Below, piece after piece: positions 42,561-51,900 of a stretch of 64,000 nt of DNA (position 1 is the stretch's first letter; each line of letters opens with the position of its first letter). The stretch comes from TOLSYN sp963849065. Lineage in GTDB: Bacteria; Acidobacteriota; Terriglobia; Terriglobales; Acidobacteriaceae. A program made the position numbers and the translations under genes. The stretch lies in the NCBI GenBank assembly GCA_963849065.1, contig CAWKFM010000002.1:1-64000 (forward strand), written 5' to 3'. The notes under the pieces are model-generated. The model made no database searches and was not told where the DNA came from. It worked only from the letters and a program-made list of their open reading frames with translations.

Positions 42561-43961
42561 CTACTGTGGAACCGAAGGAGCGGATTGGTTTTCGGTAGCG
42601 CTTGATTGAAGAGAGCTATACCAGTCGATACTGCGCGTGAAATACATGGCGGCTGCCAATGCCAGGAAACTGGCAATCGCACCCACGAGCAAGGCGTTAT
42701 CCTCAAGTCGCAGCAGCAGATAAATTAGTGCATACAGCAAGGTGAAGATGGCCAAAGCACGTAATCCCTGCAATCGACTGGAGAATACCCAGGCCGCGTT
42801 GGCCGAAAGCAGCACCACCGTCGCGACACCTGCAAACAGAAATCCAAAGTCGAAGCCGATTCTTTCGGCAAGAGATAACAGCAGCAGGTAAAAGATGATC
42901 TGTGCGATTCCTACCAGAACATATTGCGCTGGATGAACACGCTTGTTGGTCGTAACTTCGAACACGAAGTAGGAGAGAAAGATCATTCCTAGAAAGAGAG
43001 TCATATACTTGAGCGAACGATTGACGGATTGATACGGATCAGCCACTTCGATAAACGAAACTCCGAGTGCCGTTGCGTCGAGTCCAGTAATTGAGTCGCT
43101 TGCTCCTTCGGCTCGCACACTGCGGGCGACGAAGGGCACAGACCACTCCGCGCTGAAGCTATTTGCGGAGACTGTCCGGGTGATGGGCAAGAATCCGCCA
43201 TCAAACCCAGGATTCGGCCAATTGCCCTGCACAGCGAGGTGAGTCGTCTTGCCATAGGCAAGGATTGCAACCCGCTGAGCGCCGGAGAATCGCAATGTAG
43301 ATGTCACATCGAACTGTGCATTTGGCCTCGCAAAAACTTCTGCACTCGCACCTAGTAGTGCCAACTTGATGCGCTGGCTTTCATCTCCCCCTATCGACAA
43401 GTTATCGGCAATCTCGGCAGGAACAAGCGCCACAGTTCTTCCGCCTGCCATTAACATTGCGTCGGCCAACGCTCCGCGCACATTGCTCACCCCAACGACG
43501 ATCTCGGCATGGCTCCAGTCGAGTTCCGCGTCTTTCGGGGCTGCGGCGGGTACACCAGTCAAATCGAACGCCGCGTCGAATTTCATGTCCGCCTGAAAAA
43601 TGGGTACCTTGAAAAGTGAACGGTGGCGCTCTTCAGTTGCGGTCTTCACGACGGCCGAAGCTCGTGTTGGAAACACCAGATAGATGCCGTGCTTTGCAGT
43701 TTGAGTCACTGATTGAGGTGGAATGACGTAGGGAATGGCCAGGGTCGGTCCGAGAAAGGTTTGCTGGCCGCCTACGTGGCTGCTTATTTCTTTAGTAACA
43801 TCCCCAGCTCGCGCGGTCCTGTCTTCAACCAAGCCTCCAACAAACAGCGCGGGGATATTCATAAGCAGAGCTAATCCACATACCACCATGAGTTTTACGC
43901 CCATGGACCGTGAATTCATACTCGTTTGCAGGCCCGATTGGAACTTTGATAGATCACTCAT
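42561..43961 (-). CDS. creD: CreD-like inner-membrane protein
   Basis: A 466-residue protein from the ATG at 43961, which has GGAG seven bases upstream. One N-terminal helix (LMVVCGLALLMNIPALFVGG) is followed by the ERxxR-type segment and a large periplasmic domain (ISSHVGGQQTFLGPTLAIPY, PIFQADMKFDAAFDLTGV). About five C-terminal helices follow (MTLFLGMIFLSYFVFEVT, VLVGIAQIIFYLLLLSLAE). CreD belongs to the envelope-stress response. It has its own promoter region behind the winged-helix gene, with a 17-bp palindrome at 43980-43996 that is identical to one ahead of the regulator's operon. Confidence 0.93.
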   Translation of the reverse strand: MSDLSKFQSGLQTSMNSRSMGVKLMVVCGLALLMNIPALFVGGLVEDRTARAGDVTKEISSHVGGQQTFLGPTLAIPYVIPPQSVTQTAKHGIYLVFPTRASAVVKTATEERHRSLFKVPIFQADMKFDAAFDLTGVPAAAPKDAELDWSHAEIVVGVSNVRGALADAMLMAGGRTVALVPAEIADNLSIGGDESQRIKLALLGASAEVFARPNAQFDVTSTLRFSGAQRVAILAYGKTTHLAVQGNWPNPGFDGGFLPITRTVSANSFSAEWSVPFVARSVRAEGASDSITGLDATALGVSFIEVADPYQSVNRSLKYMTLFLGMIFLSYFVFEVTTNKRVHPAQYVLVGIAQIIFYLLLLSLAERIGFDFGFLFAGVATVVLLSANAAWVFSSRLQGLRALAIFTLLYALIYLLLRLEDNALLVGAIASFLALAAAMYFTRSIDWYSSLQSSATENQSAPSVPQ

Positions 43962-43979
43962 TTCTTTCTCCCTCGATTT

Positions 43980-43996
43980 ACTTTGCACTGCAAAGT
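43980..43996. promoter_or_regulatory. 17-bp palindromic operator ahead of creD
   Basis: ACTTTGCACTGCAAAGT: perfect 8-bp arms around one base. An identical copy lies at 45017-45033. On the minus strand TTGTCA lies just upstream, so a repressor here would cover the core promoter. Confidence 0.75.
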
Positions 43997-44013
43997 TATA
44001 TGACAAAAAAAAG

Positions 44014-44403
44014 TTAGGCTTCGGATGGTGTAAAGCCGCGCAACAGAGTGGACTCGGGCTCGGCTTTGCTCACCATCGCCGCATCTTTTACCACCTGTTC
44101 GAGCGTGGAAAGATATTCGAGATACCGCTTGCGGCCCGAAGGCGTGATCTTACATGCCGTCTGCGGGCGATTGCGGTCGTGACCCTTCACGATCTGGACC
44201 ATCTTTGCTTCTTCTAGCACGGTCAGATGTCGGCTTAGATTGCCATCCGTGAGAGAGCACAGCTGTTTGAGATCGCCAAACGTCAATGGTTTGGGATTTG
44301 TGATGAGACAAGTAAGTATGCTGAGGCGAGCGTGCTCGTGGATCACCCGATCCAGTCCCTCATACGCAAAGCGCCCTTCGCCGGACGACGCCTTAGGCTT
44401 CAT
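44014..44403 (-). CDS. winged-helix regulator of the creD cluster
   Basis: A 129-residue protein from the ATG at 44403 (GGAGG seven bases upstream). It has the winged-helix domain of the MarR/ArsR-like group: HEHARLSILTCLITNPKPLT, FGDLKQLCSLTDGNLSRHLT as recognition helix, VLEEAKMVQIVKGHDRNRPQ as wing, TACKITPSGRKRYLEYLSTLE. No metal-binding Cys is present. Its start overlaps the end of the membrane gene by 11 bases. The same kind of regulator next to CreD is common in several phyla. Two identical palindromes in this cluster are its likely targets. Confidence 0.9.
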   Translation of the reverse strand: MKPKASSGEGRFAYEGLDRVIHEHARLSILTCLITNPKPLTFGDLKQLCSLTDGNLSRHLTVLEEAKMVQIVKGHDRNRPQTACKITPSGRKRYLEYLSTLEQVVKDAAMVSKAEPESTLLRGFTPSEA

Positions 44404-45007
44404 CTGCACCCTCCTGAGAGGTGAAGAGCAGGACTGCCGCGACCAGCAACTCTCCACCTCCGAAGGGAATGCCCATCGCCCATGGAGAGAGCGCACGGGT
44501 GTCGCCCAATGAAAGACAAATCAAGCCGGTAAGCAGATACCACATGCCCGCCGCGACCATTGGCCTCGGAAGAAATCGACACGATGAAAACACGCCTAAA
44601 CTGAAAATGATCTGCCATATCCCAGGCAGCATCCATAGAGTGGTCGGAACGCAGCGTACAAGAACTACCGTAATCAAAGCGCCTGCACCCGCGGCTGGCA
44701 TAAACTGCTCAACCGCCATGCGGATCATTTCATCTGACAATCCCGAATGCATTCTGCGTGCCCGTGTGCACATCTGTGCCCCAACCAGTAATGCCGACAG
44801 AACGGCAGTAGCGATCCAGATGCCCAGGTATGCCGATATTCCATTCGCCGGATCTGGCTGCGACAGTGCCTGCACCCCTGCGGCCACAACCGCAAAGGCA
44901 CTTGTGCAAGCAAGAGTCGCAGGACCATACCCACGGAACTCGGTGCTGCGTGCCATCTGCCTTCGTATGCTGCTGATGTCGCCGAGCGCTTTGTTGAGAT
45001 CGTTCAT
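44393..45007 (-). CDS. polytopic membrane protein, first gene of creD-regulator operon
   Basis: A 204-residue protein from the ATG at 45007; longer frames run into the operator and promoter and are not credible. It starts MNDLNKALGDISSIRRQMAR and then has about five membrane segments (TLACTSAFAVVAAGVQAL, LGIWIATAVLSALLVGAQMC, GALITVVLVRCVPTTLWMLP, MVAAGMWYLLTGLICLSLG, GELLVAAVLLF). No known enzymatic motif. It is co-transcribed with the winged-helix gene it overlaps. It may be the sensor or the effector of this envelope-stress module, which is inference. Confidence 0.8.
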   Translation of the reverse strand: MNDLNKALGDISSIRRQMARSTEFRGYGPATLACTSAFAVVAAGVQALSQPDPANGISAYLGIWIATAVLSALLVGAQMCTRARRMHSGLSDEMIRMAVEQFMPAAGAGALITVVLVRCVPTTLWMLPGIWQIIFSLGVFSSCRFLPRPMVAAGMWYLLTGLICLSLGDTRALSPWAMGIPFGGGELLVAAVLLFTSQEGADEA

Positions 45008-45016
45008 ATCGTTTTC

Positions 45017-45033
45017 ACTTTGCACTGCAAAGT
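45017..45033. promoter_or_regulatory. 17-bp palindromic operator ahead of membrane-regulator operon
   Basis: Identical to the site at 43980-43996. On the minus strand TTGACA followed 16 bp later by GATACT forms a promoter whose -10 abuts this palindrome, so binding would block transcript initiation. The ATG is ten bases downstream. Confidence 0.75.
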
Positions 45034-45249
45034 ATCCCAACTGAGACATCTCTGTCAATGAAAGAACAAAAAAGAAAGAAAAAGAGGGAAAGCACGTACG
45101 TCGACGTGCGGTCCTAAAGCAACTTCCAACCGAGAGTTCCTTCATCTAATCGGGTATATCCGCTTCGATGAAATGGCTTGTGAATGTGTAACTTACCCTG
45201 GCCAGACAGGATTAAGGAACAAGAAACAGTGAGTCTGTTGCCATGCGCC

Positions 45250-46314
45250 TCAGGGTGTCGAGACAGATGCGACCGTTGTGTTGGGGAAATAGTGAGCCAG
45301 TATGGCGCGAAAGTCTTCGCCGTCCAGGGCCATGCCAACAGCGCCGCGCTGGCACAAACCGATACCGTGGCCATGGCCCACTCCGTTCAGGACGACCTCA
45401 CTCGTCTTATTCGACTGCGTAAACGTGTTGCTTGGCAGCGTGTTCCAACCCAGCTTGCGACCGGCTTTAATCCGCTCCTGTTCGCTGTCGGAAACCAGTG
45501 CGGCCTCTGCTTTGCTGAGCCGCGATAACCATTTATCGGGATGGCGCCGGCAATATCCGCACTCCACGGAAAAGTAGGGGTAATCCACAATCGGAGCGCC
45601 TACTTGAGCCAGGGAATGAGTGTGGCCTCCGCAACTGGCGGAGTACATGGCGGCGAACGGCTTGCCCTTCCAGGCGAGCACCAGCCCCAGGGTTCCGCGC
45701 GTAGCGATCGCGGCAGGACTTGCGGCAGTGGGCGGCTCGCGAAGAAACTGGCAGTGCGTGGTATCGCAGAAGTCAGCATATTGGTGGCGATGGCCACCAC
45801 TGACGAGAAAGGAGCGTGAAACCACTGCCTGCGCCTGCAGGGCCTCAAGCGGCGTGTCGGCTGGTAACTCCGCAGCGACAATGGATGCTACGGCCGTCTC
45901 AAGTTCCATCTCCACAACTGCAATCAGCTCTGTCTCTCCGGCGGTGATGATGAGATTGCCGCGATAGCGCCTCCTTATCTTCCCAGGAACAGAAAGAACG
46001 AACTCGGATTCGCCCATTGAACGGGGGCCGAAGGTGAATCGCTCGCCTACCATCCTCGAACCAGCAGCCTCGACGATGACCTTCCTGCCTATCCGGCGAA
46101 TGGCAACGGTCTGTCGCGCGCCGGCGCCTACGACGATTTGTTGCTGCCCCGAATCCACGAGAAGCGGAAACGCGGGTGAAGCTTCCAAACTAAACTGACT
46201 GGTGTGAAATAGTCCCAGGACCGCAATGCCCACTCGCGCACTCGCCGAGGCAGAAACGCTGATGGCCATGAGTAGCAGCAACGCGATGATGCGCGGACAG
46301 CGCGCCTGTCTCAT
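45250..46314 (-). CDS. SpoIID/LytB-domain peptidoglycan protein
   Basis: A 354-residue exported protein with leader PRIIALLLLMAISVSASA from the ATG at 46314, one base after the preceding stop. The SpoIID domain is clear: MELETAVASIVAAELPADTP with the catalytic-type Glu, LEALQAQAVVSRSFLVSG, the Cys pairs CDTTHC and CGYC, YSASCGGHTHSLAQVG and the final GVGHGHGIGLCQRGAVGMA. SpoIID proteins are lytic transglycosylases that act on stripped glycan strands. In a non-spore-former this suggests septal or local wall remodelling. It is the last gene of the six-gene operon and pairs with the penicillin-binding protein gene before it. Confidence 0.92.
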   Translation of the reverse strand: MRQARCPRIIALLLLMAISVSASASARVGIAVLGLFHTSQFSLEASPAFPLLVDSGQQQIVVGAGARQTVAIRRIGRKVIVEAAGSRMVGERFTFGPRSMGESEFVLSVPGKIRRRYRGNLIITAGETELIAVVEMELETAVASIVAAELPADTPLEALQAQAVVSRSFLVSGGHRHQYADFCDTTHCQFLREPPTAASPAAIATRGTLGLVLAWKGKPFAAMYSASCGGHTHSLAQVGAPIVDYPYFSVECGYCRRHPDKWLSRLSKAEAALVSDSEQERIKAGRKLGWNTLPSNTFTQSNKTSEVVLNGVGHGHGIGLCQRGAVGMALDGEDFRAILAHYFPNTTVASVSTP

Positions 46315-46315
46315 A

Positions 46316-47197
46316 TCAGGGCTCCAGGGTGCGCAACATGCGGCCGGCCAGCGTGGAAGCTTGGGCTCCCGGCACGCCATGCTGACGCACGAGCAGCAGG
46401 TAGCGAGGCAGATCGGCAGGCCATGCCACCATCACAAAGCCGTCACCCGGGGCGTGCTCCTTGTGTGTGCAGGGCGCAGTACCAGTTTTGGCCAGGAAGC
46501 TTTGATGCAGCCCTTGACGTGACAAGCCTGCGGCGGTTCCCGCCCTGGCAGACTCCGCCATGCCGTTCACTATATCCCGGATCGCCGGCTGCGATCTGCG
46601 TCCCAATAGCATGGCATAAGCGCGCACCAGGTTCTCCGGCGCTTCACGCCAAACGCCGAAGCGGCCCGCCATTGCTTCTGGCGAGGCATCCACACCAGGA
46701 CCGTTGAGACCGAAGCGCCGGGCGACAGAGGTGACTTGCAATCCTCCAGTGTTCGACGCCAGTTGCGTGAAGTATGAGTTGCAGGAGAATGCGATGGCCG
46801 CCACGATGCCGAGCGCTCCATGCCCCTTCGGTAACCAGCACGAACTGCCGCCCATGCAGACATGCGTTGGAAATTGGAAGCCGTGAGTCTCGGCATAGGC
46901 CAGAGCCGTGAATGGTTTCACAAGTGATCCAACGGGGATGGGCTGCGAGCTCTCCCTCCACTTTGCCGCGATGAAACGGTCATCGCGAGCATCATAGAAC
47001 AGATAGGAAATGCCTGGTGACGAGAAATCCCGCGCAAGCGTCTGCGCTGCAGTGCGCGAGAACAGAGCCGCATCGGGCGCGTCGGAGTCGAGCGGTTCGG
47101 AACTGGCGCGTCCGCTGCCGGCCGTGGCTGAAATTAGCAGGCATCCGATTAGAATAACGAGCACAGCGAGAGGTCGAAGCGTCTTCACTTCGTCCAT
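46316..47197 (-). CDS. small penicillin-binding-protein-like transpeptidase
   Basis: A 293-residue protein with an N-terminal leader or anchor (PLAVLVILIGCLLISATAG). All three active-site motifs of penicillin-interacting enzymes are present: S91-L-V-K94 (GSLVKPFTA), S138-C-N140 (FSCNSYF) and K237-T-G239 (AKTGTA). No N-terminal dimerisation or PASTA domain exists, so it is far shorter than class B PBPs and is closer to the bare transpeptidase/class D fold. It starts 13 bases inside the DUF3352-like gene and is followed after one base by the SpoIID gene, so a cross-linking enzyme and a glycan-cutting enzyme are coupled. Confidence 0.85.
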   Translation of the reverse strand: MDEVKTLRPLAVLVILIGCLLISATAGSGRASSEPLDSDAPDAALFSRTAAQTLARDFSSPGISYLFYDARDDRFIAAKWRESSQPIPVGSLVKPFTALAYAETHGFQFPTHVCMGGSSCWLPKGHGALGIVAAIAFSCNSYFTQLASNTGGLQVTSVARRFGLNGPGVDASPEAMAGRFGVWREAPENLVRAYAMLLGRRSQPAIRDIVNGMAESARAGTAAGLSRQGLHQSFLAKTGTAPCTHKEHAPGDGFVMVAWPADLPRYLLLVRQHGVPGAQASTLAGRMLRTLEP

Positions 47198-48903
47198 TCA
47201 TAACGCACCGTCTGCGTCTCCACGCCGCCGGTTCGTTTGGCAATGATGGACTGTGATTTCACTCCGGCCAGCGTCTTGCTCAGACTGGGAACGTTCTGCG
47301 AAAAGAACTGTGGCTCGCGAGTTTCATTACCGGCGGCGTTCGCGCGGCTCGGCTCATCTACAACCGAAGTAAGCCGGTAAAAATTCTGGCGCTCGCGGGC
47401 GTGATCGAATCCGGCATAGTAGATGGCAGCTTCGGCCGATACCGGCTGGGAGATCCTTGCAAGCGCGGCCGCAAGCGTCTGCGGGTCGTTGCTCACGAAC
47501 AGACAATTCCCTCTCACCGCGATTGCAATTCGAGCAAGTCCGTCCAACTCGGAGTAGCTTTGCGTGCCAGTGCCTGCTTTCTTCCAGGCAATCCCCAGAT
47601 TGGACGCCGTCAGTCCGGGCGATAGTATCCGTTGCATGGCCTGCTGTACGACGGGCTCCTCCCAATCCGTCGCGCTGCGCAACACAATTGTGGAGTGCAA
47701 GCGAACGAATACACCATCGCTGGATGACTCAGAGCTGTGCAGTTCAAGAGCGGCCCGCACGTTTGCCTTCGCAAGGATCTCCTTCAATGCTCTGTCGCCG
47801 TTCGCTTCCGCTGTATCGGTGGTGGGAGGAGTATCGATGCGCACATCCAGATTTGATTCTTTGCCCACCGGCTGCTCTCCCGCAGCGACATTCGGCGCAA
47901 GTTGGGAAGCCGGCGCCGGGCCGAGCCGCGGCGTCAGCACCTTCTGCTCAAGCAGTGCCAGCGAATCTTCCACGGACGGTGCGGCGGAGGCGCGATAGAA
48001 GCCAATCTCGGGTGGAACGAGGCGCATGAGTTCCGCCACCTGTGGGCCGGCATCCGAGGCATCGGCGACACCTCCCGGCTTATCCTTCATCAGCAGGACC
48101 CGTTCTTCGCGGTAGGTACTTGAAGAGCGGAACAGGTCGCTTACGGACGACTCATACTGGCGCAGCTCTGTGATGTTCTGCTGCACCCAGTAGGTTCGGA
48201 ACTGCGGCGTTTTCGTTACCTCTGCAAGATGCACCATCAGGCGCAACTCGCCAGGCTCCTTGGCAGCTTGTATGGCATGAACGAACCAGTTTTGCTGGCT
48301 CAGCGCGGTGGTCTTTTGATTGGCAAGCAGCGAGACGGCTCCGGCAACAAGGTCCTCCCGAGTTCCGAGGATCAGATAGTCGTCATCCACCGCAAAGGCA
48401 ACCACGCGCTCGGATTGTGGGTCGGTGCGAACATAAAACTGCTTCCCGTCAACTTCCCGGGTCTCGAATTTCGACCTCTGCTGCCATATACCCGACTTCA
48501 TAGCGCGAGATGATTCGAGGCGCGTAACGTAGAGGAACTCCAGCTTGCCAATGTCATATACGCCGAGGGCGCTTTGCTCTCCGGCAACATCGCCCAGGAA
48601 AGACATGTCGGGAGCAAGCCCGGCGGCAGAGGCAAACTCGTCCTGTGCCTGGTTCAGCCTCAGAAATAGCCGGGAACGGCTGAAGACTTCGTGATTGTCC
48701 GTGTTCAGCCAACGCTGTTTTTCCGGCGACGCGTTCCATTCGGAGAGCACCGCTCCAAAGTCGCGAGCTTCAAGGAACAGCAATGCATCCTGCGGCATCA
48801 GGCGCGCCAGCGATGCCGCAGGTTGCCGTGCGACGCTTTGATAGGCTGCCCAACCTGCTACAACCAGCAGAACAACGACGAGTAGGGCTGAAATTCGCTT
48901 CAT
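47185..48903 (-). CDS. DUF3352-like exported protein
   Basis: A 572-residue protein with an N-terminal membrane helix or leader (RISALLVVVLLVVAGWAAYQSV). The body follows the DUF3352 style: LMPQDALLFLEARDFGAVLS early on, VYDIGKLEFLYVTRLESSRA, EVDGKQFYVRTDPQSERVVAFAV with DDDYLILGTREDLVAGAVSLL, and a second similar half (GLARIAIAVRGNCLFVSNDPQ). This suggests two repeated alpha/beta halves facing the periplasm. The ATG overlaps the stop of the giant TPR gene (ATGA). Function of the family is unknown; the operon points to envelope work. Confidence 0.75.
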   Translation of the reverse strand: MKRISALLVVVLLVVAGWAAYQSVARQPAASLARLMPQDALLFLEARDFGAVLSEWNASPEKQRWLNTDNHEVFSRSRLFLRLNQAQDEFASAAGLAPDMSFLGDVAGEQSALGVYDIGKLEFLYVTRLESSRAMKSGIWQQRSKFETREVDGKQFYVRTDPQSERVVAFAVDDDYLILGTREDLVAGAVSLLANQKTTALSQQNWFVHAIQAAKEPGELRLMVHLAEVTKTPQFRTYWVQQNITELRQYESSVSDLFRSSSTYREERVLLMKDKPGGVADASDAGPQVAELMRLVPPEIGFYRASAAPSVEDSLALLEQKVLTPRLGPAPASQLAPNVAAGEQPVGKESNLDVRIDTPPTTDTAEANGDRALKEILAKANVRAALELHSSESSSDGVFVRLHSTIVLRSATDWEEPVVQQAMQRILSPGLTASNLGIAWKKAGTGTQSYSELDGLARIAIAVRGNCLFVSNDPQTLAAALARISQPVSAEAAIYYAGFDHARERQNFYRLTSVVDEPSRANAAGNETREPQFFSQNVPSLSKTLAGVKSQSIIAKRTGGVETQTVRYEWTK

Positions 48904-51900
48904 TGCGCGCCTCCCTCTTTTGGGTTGCCATCGGCCTTTGCGGGAGGCGAAGCATTCTGCACTGCAACCAATCGCGGGCGCACCAGATGGTCCTGATCGA
49001 TCTCCTTGTGGATGACTGGCATGCGCCGCGCATTGTTAGCATTTCGACGGATCGCGCCACGGACCTCATTGATACTCCGCGTGACCTCGGCGCGCGTTGT
49101 GTCCGATATCTTCCCATTCAGAGCCATACGGTAATATCGAAGCGAGGTTTCCAGCGCTCCCAGATTGGCGTAGCTCTTCGCAACGGCAAAGGCAAGAACC
49201 GCCCTATCCCCTGGCGGTGCTTCATTTCGTTCACTGCTCGCTGGCACCCCTCCGGCGGCGTCATCCAGTTCGCCCGCTTCTGAATCTTCCAACGCGGCGT
49301 CTTGATCGTAAGAGCGCGAAACATGGCGGGACAGTCCCATAAGGTAACCGACGCGCAGAAGAGGTTCGATGTCCGACAGAGCTAATTGGTCCTGCTTGAG
49401 AGCGGCAAAAGCATAGAACAGAGGCACCCGGACGGTATCTCTGTCTGGAGCGTCAGCCAGGGCGTTCCCCAGGAGCCGGGCGGATAGCGCTGCGTCCGTC
49501 GTGGTCTTTGCCGCAGTCAGCCGCGCGGCATAGAAGTAAGGCTTGTCTGCCGTCCCAGATCCATGGGCCACAAAATCAAGCTCGCCGCTACCCAACTCCG
49601 GGCCACTTCCAGTAAGAATAGCCGCGGCCGCAAGTCGCACCGTGTATGCTGCCTGCGAATCAGTCGCGACGGACGTTGCGCGGGCACGTGCTCCCGCCGC
49701 ATCCTGACCTACGGCAATCTCTTCCTGAGCCAAGTGCATCCGGGCGCTCTCGTCCCACGGCTTGGCCCTCGCTAGTACGGAGAGAAACTCGACCGCCTCT
49801 GCATGGCGCCCGTTGTGGGAGAGAAGGGTGGCGGCTGGATCGAGGTTTTCAAAAGGCTGGCCGACGACAAGCACAAGGCGGCGCAGCACATCCATGGCTC
49901 CCGCCGTGTCTCCGTCCTGCAGACGAATTTCCGCAAGACCAAGCATATTGCCCGAATCCAACTGATGGGCGGCGATCTCCTGCTCGAACAAATACTCCAG
50001 CAGTTTGCGCGCCGCAGGACGTTGACCTGCACCCTGCAATGCGACGGCAACCGTGTGAAGTGTATCCGCCTTGGGCGCCTTCTCCGGGTTCGCGCGATAC
50101 TGCTCCAGAATTGAATCGAACTGATTCTTTGCTAAAGCAACACGATAGCGAATCTCGAGCTCTTGAGCGGACGGATCCGCCTGCGGCTGCAGAACCGCAG
50201 CGGCCTGGTCGAACTCCCGCAACTCGACAAGGTGCATGGCATAACGGTCCTGCCACGATCGCAGGTTTTCTTCGGCATACTGCCGGGCGATGCCTTCTGT
50301 AGTCCGCAATCGGTCCTGTGAGCGCGCAATGATCTGCTCGTAAATCGGATTCCGCACCTTTGCCGGAATCCAGTCACTGTGCACCAGCAATTCCAAAACA
50401 GCGCTTGGCTCGGGTGCAATCGAGACAAGCTCAAGCATGTACGCAACAGCGGACTGCGGATCGCCCATTGCAATGTATGCCGAACGGAGCAGATCATCCA
50501 CCTGATAGGTGCCATTCTGGCGAACGTAATCCTGCAAGACAGCATTGGACTGCGAACGTACCTCCGCAGCCACATGGCGGTTGCCGATGTGATTCATGAC
50601 ATAGTCGAACGTCGGCCAGAAGCTTGGCGGCACTACCCGTAGATGAACCTGCGCGTCCAGCAACTCCAGCGCTTTCCGCCACTCCTCCACGGCCTCGTTG
50701 CGCTTATGCTGACGCCAGTAGAGAACGGCGATGCGATCGTGAATGTCAGCCCGGTTTGCGGCGAGTTCGAGCGAGCGCTTATAGTCATCCACTGCCCGAT
50801 CAATCTTTCCGGCTTCCGCGTAGTACTCCGCCACCGCGATGTAGCCTGACGCACTGGCGGGTGACTGTTCGAGCTGCGCCGGCACAAAGTCTTCCGGATC
50901 GCCGGAATGCGAACTTCCTAGCCATTCTCCATAGCGCGAGCCATAGTAGAACCAGGTGTTCCCGGCCAACTGCTGCTCCCGGTCCACAGGCTTTCCGAGT
51001 CGTTCGCCGATTGTGCCATCGCCCAGCGCATTGAGAAATGCCGCGTTCACAGCCGGACTGCGATCAGAGTAATAAAAACCAGTGAGAGCCGAATATGCCT
51101 TCGTCCAAACCGGTGCGAGCGAGCGTCCGCGCGCGTCCACGGCAGCCTGCGCCAGCCCCGCCGGACCATGAACAACAACAAACTGACACGCCGCATCGCC
51201 CACTCCATCCCGGGAACTACCTGCCAGTTGCACCAGTTCCTGCGGCGCGCGCTGCAAAAGAAGCTCGAAGTACCGCCCCCGCACATCTCCTCCACTCTCC
51301 AACCCGATCCTCTTGAGCACGCTGAATTCGGCATCATTCAGAGATCCGGAGCGGTATGCTTTGGAGGCTTCCACCAGCACTCCATTCCGTCCCTGCTGTG
51401 GCGTCAGCTTCTGCGCAAAGGCCTCCAGGGCAACACCCAGTTCCTCAAAGCGCATTCGTCGGGTCTGTAATTCGACAAGGCGCGATTTAAAAGTGCCGCT
51501 TCTTTCCGCGTGGTTGCTGAGCATCAACTGCTCGAGCCAGCGCGCTTGTAGGTCAGGAAGTCCGGCCGCATCCGCCGCAGGCAAAAAGCGGAACTCCAGT
51601 TCGTCATCGGTGCCCTTGCGAGCCCGTTCGTCCAGCCAGGTTGAGAATTGCACTTTTTCTTCCGGCGTAAAGTACTGCCCAGCAGACTGTCCCATGGCCT
51701 GCATAGCAGTCTGCAGGCCGGCGCGCGCGGTGCTGCGCCGCGCTTCCAGTGCACGGTCGCGCCATTGCTGATCTGTGATCGATACTATGCCGTTCTTTTC
51801 CACCTGTTTCACGGCTACGGATGCTACTGCCCCAAGTGAAGTGGCATCTGCCACCGCAAGTTGCAATCGCGAGTAGGCTGCGTCCTGTTGCCGTAGGCGC

